A stretch of DNA of 64,000 nt from Streptomyces profundus. GTDB lineage: Bacteria; Actinomycetota; Actinomycetes; Streptomycetales; Streptomycetaceae. The translations under genes were made by a program, and so were the position numbers. This document shows, piece after piece, positions 58,968-64,000 of the stretch (within the stretch, counting starts at the first letter, position 1; each line of letters opens with the position of its first letter). The notes beneath the pieces were generated by a model. That model worked only from the letters and a program-made list of their open reading frames with translations, was not told the DNA's origin and did not search any database. Location of the stretch: contig NZ_CP082362.1 of the NCBI RefSeq assembly GCF_020740535.1, forward strand, positions 6,011,501-6,075,500. Direction: 5' to 3'.

Positions 58968-60299
58968 TCACGCCCCCAACAGCGCCTGGCCGCACACCCG
59001 CAGCACCTGGCCGCTGACCGCGCTGGTGCCGGGGGCCGCCAGATAGGCGACCGCCTCGGCCACATCGACCGGCTGCCCGCCCTGGCCCAGGCTGTTGAGC
59101 CGCCGCCCGGCCTGCCGGACGAGGAACGGCACCGCCGCCGTCATCCGGGTCTTGACAAAGCCGGGCGCCACGGCGTTGACGGTGATCCCGCGGTCGATGA
59201 CGATGGGCGCCAGCTCCTCCACCAGGCCGATCAACCCGGCCTTGCTGGCCGCGTAGTTGGTCTGGCCCATGTTGCCAGCCAGCCCGCTGATGGAGGATGT
59301 GCAGACGATCCGGCCGCCGTGGTTCAGCCGGGGCAGCAGCGCTTCGGTGAGGCGTTCCACGGCGATCAGGTTGACGTCGAGCACCGCGCGCCAGTCGTCC
59401 ACCGGCATCCGCGCCAGCGTGCGGTCCCTGGTGATCCCGGCGTTGTGCACCAGAACGTCCAACGAGCCGCTCGCCTCGAAGAACTGGGTCAGCAGCTGGT
59501 CGGGCGCCTCGTCCGAGGTGAGGTCCAACGGGATGGGCACACCGCCCACTCGGGCGGCGACCCGCCGCAGCTCGTCCCGTTGGCCCGGGGTGTCGAGACA
59601 CAGCACCAGGGCGCCGTCCCGGTGCAGCACCTCGGCGGTGGCCGCGCCGATGCCCCGGGCGGCGCCGGTGACCAGCGCGGTGCGGCCGGCCAGCGGGCGC
59701 GCCCAGTCCACCTCGGGGCCGTCGGGGGCGCCCGCCATCAGGCGCAGGGTCTGGCCCGAGACATAGGCGGAGCGGGCGGAGAGCGCGAACCTGACGGTGG
59801 ACTCGATCGACTCGGCGCGCTCGGCGCCCGGTTCGAGCAGCAGCAGATGGGCGGTGGCTCCGCCGCGCAGCTCCTTGGCCAGCGAGCGCGTGAAGCCCTC
59901 CAGGGCGCGCTGCGCCGCGGCCTGCGCCGGCCGCGCCGTGTCCTCGGGCGGCGTGCCGAGCACCACCACCCGGCCGTGCGGCGCGAGGCGGCGCAGCCGG
60001 GGGTGGAAGAAGGCGTGCAGCTGGTCGAGTTCGGCCGCCGAGGCGATGCCGGTGGCGTCGAAGAGCAGCGCCGCCGGACGGGGGGACCGCGCGTCGACGG
60101 TGACCCCGCCGGCGTCGAGCACCTCGCGCAGCGCCCCCTCGGCGCGGGCGCGCTCGGCGCTCCCCACCACCACGGGCCCGGTGACCAGCGGCGCACCGCG
60201 CCGGTGCCGACGCAGCGGCACCGGGCTCGGGAGCCCGAGCCGGCGCGTGAGCCGGGCGCCGACCCGGGTGCTCGCGAAGGACAGGTAGCGGTCCGCCAT
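58968..60299 (-). CDS. High-molecular-weight 3-oxoacyl reductase (FabG4-like)
   Basis: The 443-residue protein has a degenerate N-terminal Rossmann domain (about 30-195) and a C-terminal SDR domain. Its NAD(H) site is VTGAARGIGAAT, then NAGITRD, the catalytic Ser in CTSSISGLAGN, NYAASKAG (Tyr-x3-Lys) and VAPGFVKTRM. The double-domain layout is that of mycobacterial FabG4, which acts on CoA esters. GGGAGGAAATCA gives a strong ribosome site. The tandem operators end directly before it. Confidence 0.92.
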   Translation of the reverse strand: MADRYLSFASTRVGARLTRRLGLPSPVPLRRHRRGAPLVTGPVVVGSAERARAEGALREVLDAGGVTVDARSPRPAALLFDATGIASAAELDQLHAFFHPRLRRLAPHGRVVVLGTPPEDTARPAQAAAQRALEGFTRSLAKELRGGATAHLLLLEPGAERAESIESTVRFALSARSAYVSGQTLRLMAGAPDGPEVDWARPLAGRTALVTGAARGIGAATAEVLHRDGALVLCLDTPGQRDELRRVAARVGGVPIPLDLTSDEAPDQLLTQFFEASGSLDVLVHNAGITRDRTLARMPVDDWRAVLDVNLIAVERLTEALLPRLNHGGRIVCTSSISGLAGNMGQTNYAASKAGLIGLVEELAPIVIDRGITVNAVAPGFVKTRMTAAVPFLVRQAGRRLNSLGQGGQPVDVAEAVAYLAAPGTSAVSGQVLRVCGQALLGA

Positions 60300-60309
60300 T
60301 GATTTCCTC

Positions 60310-60341
60310 CCTACCGAAGGGTAAGTCTACTGACAAGTTAA
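60310..60341. promoter_or_regulatory. Tandem 16-bp TetR-type operators (sites D and C)
   Basis: Site D (60310-60325, CCTACCGAAGGGTAAG) and site C (60326-60341, TCTACTGACAAGTTAA) match sites A and B before the TetR gene, in the same order and spacing. They lie between the divergent fabG and thiolase genes and overlap the fabG promoter. Confidence 0.7.
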
Positions 60342-60435
60342 ACCCGTGCCCTCGGCCTCACAAGGGGCCGACCCCCCGCCCGGGCCCACCCTGCCGGTGT
60401 GCGGTGGGCAGACTCGCAGACGAAGGAGTGACGCG

Positions 60436-61743
60436 TTGACCGTGACCGGACGCCGGGTGGCCATTCTCGGCGGAAACCGTATCCCGTTCGCCCGTTCCGA
60501 CGGCGCCTACGCCACCGCCTCCAACCAGCGGATGCTCTCCGCCGCGCTGGCCGGGCTGGTCGAACGCTTCGCGCTGCGCGGCGAGTTGCTGGGCGAGTTC
60601 GTCGCCGGCGCCGTGGTCAAACACAGCCGGGACTTCAACCTCGCCAGGGAGACGGTGCTGGGGAGCGCGCTTGACCGACGCACCCCCGCCTTCGACATCC
60701 AACAGGCGTGCGGCACCGGGCTTGAGGCCGTGATCCTGGTCGCCAACAAGATCGCGCTCGGGCAGATCGAAGTGGGTGTCGCCGGCGGCGTCGACACCGC
60801 GAGCGATGTGCCGCTGGCGCTCGACGACCGGCTGCGCACCGTTCTGTTGCGCACCCGCCGGGCCAAGAGCGTACGGGCCAGGGCCCGTTCGCTCGGCGGT
60901 TTGCGCCCCGGGCAGCTGGTGCCGGAGATCCCCCGCAACGCGGAGCCGCGCACCGGCCTTTCGATGGGGGAGCACGCGGCGCGCACCGCCGCCGAGTGGG
61001 GGGTGACCCGCGCCGACCAGGACCGGCTCGCCGCCACCAGCCATCAGCGGCTCGCCGCCGCCTACGAGGAGGGCTTCTTCGACGATCTGACGACCCCGTT
61101 CCTGGGGCTCGACCGGGACGCCAACCTGCGCCCGGACAGCACCCCCGAGCGCCTCGCCCGGCTGCGCCCGGTCTTCGGCGTCGAGGGCCCCGAACCGACG
61201 ATGACGGCCGGCAACTCGACGCCGCTGACCGACGGCGCGGCGACCGTGCTGCTGGCCAGCGAGGAGTGGGCCGCCGCCCGGGGGCTGCCGGTGCTGGCCC
61301 ACCTCAGCCACGCCCGCACCGGGGCCGTCGACTTCGTGGACGGCCCCGACGGGCTGCTCACCGCCCCGGTCCAGGTGGTGCCACGGCTGCTGGACGCGGC
61401 GGGGCTCCGCCTGGCGGACATCGACCTGCTGGAGCTGCACGAGGCGTTCGCCTCCCAGGTGTTGGCCACCCTGGCGGCCTGGGCCGATCCCGACTACTGC
61501 GCGCGCCGGCTGGGCCGGGACGCCCCGGTGGGCACGGTGGCCCGTGACCGGCTCAACGTCGTCGGCTCCTCGCTGGCCTGCGGCCATCCGTTCGCCGCCA
61601 CCGGCGCCCGGATCGTGCCGACGCTGGCCAAGCTGCTCAGCCGGCGCGCGGCCGAACGCGGCCCCGACGAACCGCCGGTGCGCGGACTGATCTCCGTCTG
61701 CGCGGCCGGCGGACTCGGGGTGACGGCGCTGCTGGAACGCTGA
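60436..61743 (+). CDS. Acetyl-CoA acetyltransferase / 3-ketoacyl-CoA thiolase
   Basis: The 435-residue protein is a thiolase. QQACGTGLEAV holds the acylated Cys, GGVDTASDVPL follows, LLELHEAFASQVLA holds an active-site His, and GHPFAATGAR plus SVCAAGGLGV supply the second His and Cys. TTG 60436 is selected because AAGGAG lies seven bases upstream; GTG 60442 is an alternative. It is divergent from the fabG-maoC pair and precedes the acyl-CoA ligase, completing a beta-oxidation-like set. Confidence 0.93.
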   Translation: MTVTGRRVAILGGNRIPFARSDGAYATASNQRMLSAALAGLVERFALRGELLGEFVAGAVVKHSRDFNLARETVLGSALDRRTPAFDIQQACGTGLEAVILVANKIALGQIEVGVAGGVDTASDVPLALDDRLRTVLLRTRRAKSVRARARSLGGLRPGQLVPEIPRNAEPRTGLSMGEHAARTAAEWGVTRADQDRLAATSHQRLAAAYEEGFFDDLTTPFLGLDRDANLRPDSTPERLARLRPVFGVEGPEPTMTAGNSTPLTDGAATVLLASEEWAAARGLPVLAHLSHARTGAVDFVDGPDGLLTAPVQVVPRLLDAAGLRLADIDLLELHEAFASQVLATLAAWADPDYCARRLGRDAPVGTVARDRLNVVGSSLACGHPFAATGARIVPTLAKLLSRRAAERGPDEPPVRGLISVCAAGGLGVTALLER

Positions 61744-61812
61744 CCTGCCCACGAAAGTGGGGAACGGTGTGGTCCGAGAGAACCCGACGGGCGAAGTACT
61801 GAGGAGAGCGAG

Positions 61813-63735
61813 ATGGGCATCAGGCGAGACATGGCCCGCGTGCGGGCACGCGGCGGCTGGACCGAACGGGCGGTGCCGGAGACCATCAGGGACGGCACGG
61901 GGGTGCGGCGGGTCTCGGTGCCGCCGCTGGTGCCCCCGCCCACCGAGGGCAGCATCGCCGACATCCCGTTCCGCAACGCCGCCGAGGCGCCCGACGCGGT
62001 GGTGATGCGGCGCAAGGAGGCCGGGCGCTGGGTGCCGGTCACCGCGCGGGAGTTCGCCGAGCTGGTGACCGGGGTGGCCAGGGGGCTGATCGCCGCCGGG
62101 CTGCCCCTCGGCGGCCGGGTCGCGCTGATGTCCCGCACCCGCTACGAGTGGGCCGTGCTGGACTTCGCGATCCTCGCCGCCGGCGGCCAGTGCGTCCCCG
62201 TCTACCCCACCTCCTCCGCCGACCAACTGGCCTGGCTGGTCGAGGACTCGGGCGCCTGCCAGCTGATCGTCGAGACCGCCGAGCACGCCGAGACCGCCGA
62301 ACGCGCCCTCGCCGGCCTTCCCGAGGGTTCCCAACGCCCCACCGTCTGGCGGCTGGACGAGGACGCCGTGGGGCAACTCGTCGAAAGGGGCCGCGAGACA
62401 CCCGAGGCGGAGGTCACCGCGCGCCGCGCCGCACTGGGCCCGGAGAGCGTCGCCACCCTCACCTACACATCGGGCACCACCGGGCGGCCCAAGGGTTGCG
62501 TCCTCACCCACGCCAACCTGCACGCCGAGTCCGCCAACCTGGTCGAACTGCTGATCCCGGTCTTCCGGGAGGTCACCGGGCAGACGCCCAGCACCCTGGT
62601 CTTCCTGCCGCTGGCCCATGTCCTCGGCCGCACCATCCAACTCGCCTGCGTCTTCGCCCGGGTGGTCATCGGCCACTGCCCCAGCGTCAAACCCGACGAG
62701 CTGCGCCCGGAACTGGCCTCGTTCCAGCCGACGTTCGTGGTCGGCGTGCCCTATCTCTTCGAGAAGATCCACGACACCGGGCGGGCCACCGCCGAACGCC
62801 TCGGGCGCGGCGCCTCGTTCGACCGGGCCGACCGGATCGCCGTCGCCTGGGCCGAGGCCGAGCTGCGCGCCTACCGGGGCACCGGACCCGGCCCTGGGCT
62901 GAGGCTGCGCGCCGCGAAGGCGCTCTACGACCTGCTGGTATACCGCCGTGTCCGGGCCGCGCTCGGCGGCCGGCTGCGGTGCGCCGTCAGCGGCGGCTCC
63001 CCGCTCGACCCTCGGCTGAGCCTGTTCTTCTTCGGCTGCGGCATCCTGATCTACGAGGGCTACGGCCTGACCGAGACCACCTCGGCCGCCACCCTCAACC
63101 CGCCGCTGGCGCCCCGCTTCGGCAGCGTCGGGCAGCCGGTGCCCGGCATCTCGGTGCGGATCGCCGAGGACGGCGAGGTGCAGATCAGCGGCAGCACCAT
63201 CTTCGGCGGATACCGGGGCGACGAGGCCGCGAGCCGCGCGGTGTTGGACGAGGGCTGGTTCCGCACCGGGGATCTGGGGCGCCTCGACGAGGACGGCTAT
63301 CTCACCATCACGGGGCGCGCGAAGGACATCCTCGTCACCAGCGGCGGCAAGAACGTCTCGCCGAGCCTCCTGGAGGACCGGCTGCGCGGTCGTCCGCTGA
63401 TCGGCCCGTGCATGGCGGTGGGCGAGGGGCGCTCCTATGTGGCGGCGCTGATCACCCTCGAACCGGAGGCCAGGGACCACTGGTTGCGGGTGCGGAACCG
63501 GCCGCTGGACACCCCCGTCGACCAACTGCGCGCCGACGAGGAGCTGTTGGCCGCCGTCCAACAGGCCGTCGACTATGCCAACGAGGCGGTCTCCCGGGCT
63601 GAGTCCATCCGGAGGTTCGCTCTGGTCGAGGGGGAGTTCACCGAGGACAACGGGCTGCTGACCCCGTCCCTGAAGGTCCGCCGGGCCGCCGTCGCCGCCG
63701 CCTACGCCGAGGAGATCGAACGCCTCTACTCCTGA
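61813..63735 (+). CDS. Long-chain acyl-CoA ligase (FadD15-like)
   Basis: The 640-residue protein is an ANL-superfamily adenylating enzyme. It has TYTSGTTGRPKGCVLTHANL (P-loop), VFLPLAHVLGRTIQ, YEGYGLTETTSA, GWFRTGDLG and ITGRAKDILVTSGGKNVSP (hinge and catalytic region). It activates fatty acids with ATP and CoA. It follows the thiolase by 69 bases and GAGGAGAGCGAG precedes the ATG. It feeds the dehydrogenase, hydratase, reductase and thiolase genes of this region. Confidence 0.94.
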   Translation: MGIRRDMARVRARGGWTERAVPETIRDGTGVRRVSVPPLVPPPTEGSIADIPFRNAAEAPDAVVMRRKEAGRWVPVTAREFAELVTGVARGLIAAGLPLGGRVALMSRTRYEWAVLDFAILAAGGQCVPVYPTSSADQLAWLVEDSGACQLIVETAEHAETAERALAGLPEGSQRPTVWRLDEDAVGQLVERGRETPEAEVTARRAALGPESVATLTYTSGTTGRPKGCVLTHANLHAESANLVELLIPVFREVTGQTPSTLVFLPLAHVLGRTIQLACVFARVVIGHCPSVKPDELRPELASFQPTFVVGVPYLFEKIHDTGRATAERLGRGASFDRADRIAVAWAEAELRAYRGTGPGPGLRLRAAKALYDLLVYRRVRAALGGRLRCAVSGGSPLDPRLSLFFFGCGILIYEGYGLTETTSAATLNPPLAPRFGSVGQPVPGISVRIAEDGEVQISGSTIFGGYRGDEAASRAVLDEGWFRTGDLGRLDEDGYLTITGRAKDILVTSGGKNVSPSLLEDRLRGRPLIGPCMAVGEGRSYVAALITLEPEARDHWLRVRNRPLDTPVDQLRADEELLAAVQQAVDYANEAVSRAESIRRFALVEGEFTEDNGLLTPSLKVRRAAVAAAYAEEIERLYS

Positions 63736-63837
63736 GCCCGGCCCCGTCGGCCCGCGAGCTCTCCGTAGCCGGACGGGCACCCATCGACGCGCCACGCGAG
63801 GGGGCGCGTTCCGTTTGGGTCGGTCCCTGGGGAGACT

Positions 63838-63900
63838 GAAGTCGGTTGGCTAACGGGCGAGTTGCCGCACTAACCGTTGGGCTTGGGATGTCCTACGATC
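63838..63900 (+). promoter_or_regulatory. Control region of the last gene, with TAAC-rich half sites
   Basis: CGGTTGGCTAACGG (63843-63856) and CTAACCGTTGG (63870-63880) form related inverted half sites in a relatively AT-rich stretch. They may be an operator; the match is imperfect. Confidence 0.3.
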
Positions 63901-63969
63901 TGGCCGGGGCTGACGCACGGTCCCCGATGTGCCTCTGACGGTGATCGAGTTCGTGCGAAGGACATGGAT

Positions 63970-64000
63970 ATGGCTCAGCACGGTACGGACGTTCTGGCCT
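63970..64000 (+). CDS. Start of a gene cut by the window edge
   Basis: ATG 63970 opens MAQHGTDVLA and runs off the window. GAAGGA about nine bases upstream supports this start over the in-frame ATG 63964. Ten residues are too few to name the product. Confidence 0.45.
   Translation, partial: MAQHGTDVLA

Overview
The window is high-GC DNA with strongly C/G-biased third codon positions, GTG/TTG starts, many ATGA/GTGA stop-start overlaps, Tat signals, an MmyB-type regulator paired with an oxidoreductase, sulfur-type leader peptides and a modular type I PKS. All of this points to Streptomyces or a close relative. No rRNA, tRNA, CRISPR array, transposase or phage segment was seen.

Region 1 (1-8030) is the right end of a glycosylated polyketide cluster. 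The 3' part of a modular PKS gene (KS-AT-KR-ACP, methylmalonyl-type AT, no thioesterase, C-terminal docking tail) is followed by four tightly coupled deoxysugar genes: C-methyltransferase, aminotransferase, 3,5-epimerase and 4-ketoreductase. Their set and order match the evaC/B/D/E steps of vancosamine-type 3-amino-3-C-methyl sugars. A strong hairpin closes the cluster.

Region 2 (8031-31300) is mostly chromosomal housekeeping and catabolism: a large secreted GH87-like beta-helix glycanase; an HTH/Clp-N protein under an operator-embedded leaderless promoter; a radical SAM gene with an SOS box; an SRPBCC protein; a quinone reductase divergent from its likely MmyB-type regulator; a peptidase operon (M55, M20, S9) with a DinB protein; CBS and LapA-like proteins; and a polyol operon (DeoR regulator, binding lipoprotein, two permeases, zinc dehydrogenase). 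A 0.8 kb GC-rich repeat mosaic, a methyltransferase and an MBL hydrolase follow.

Region 3 (31300-49000) holds a lipoprotein, a DedA/UlaG-like pair, a holin-like/phosphatase fusion, a pterin dehydratase-like protein and a methyltransferase. Next comes a sigK-rskA locus with a molybdopterin oxidoreductase and a fasciclin lipoprotein, sharing SigK-like promoters. It is followed by an aldo/keto reductase, FdhD, a Tat-exported GH115 glucuronidase, and an allophanate hydrolase behind a GntR regulator.

Region 4 (49000-64000) has two sulfur-related genes, each preceded by a Cys-containing leader peptide (LLM monooxygenase and ECM4-like GST), then a serine hydrolase. An acyl-CoA catabolic set (acyl-CoA dehydrogenase, SCP2, TetR, MaoC, long FabG, thiolase, acyl-CoA ligase) follows. 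Its two divergent promoter regions carry the same tandem 16-bp operator pair. Between them lie a secreted streptogrisin homologue that has lost all three catalytic residues and a Tat-exported M23 endopeptidase. The window ends at the first codons of another gene.
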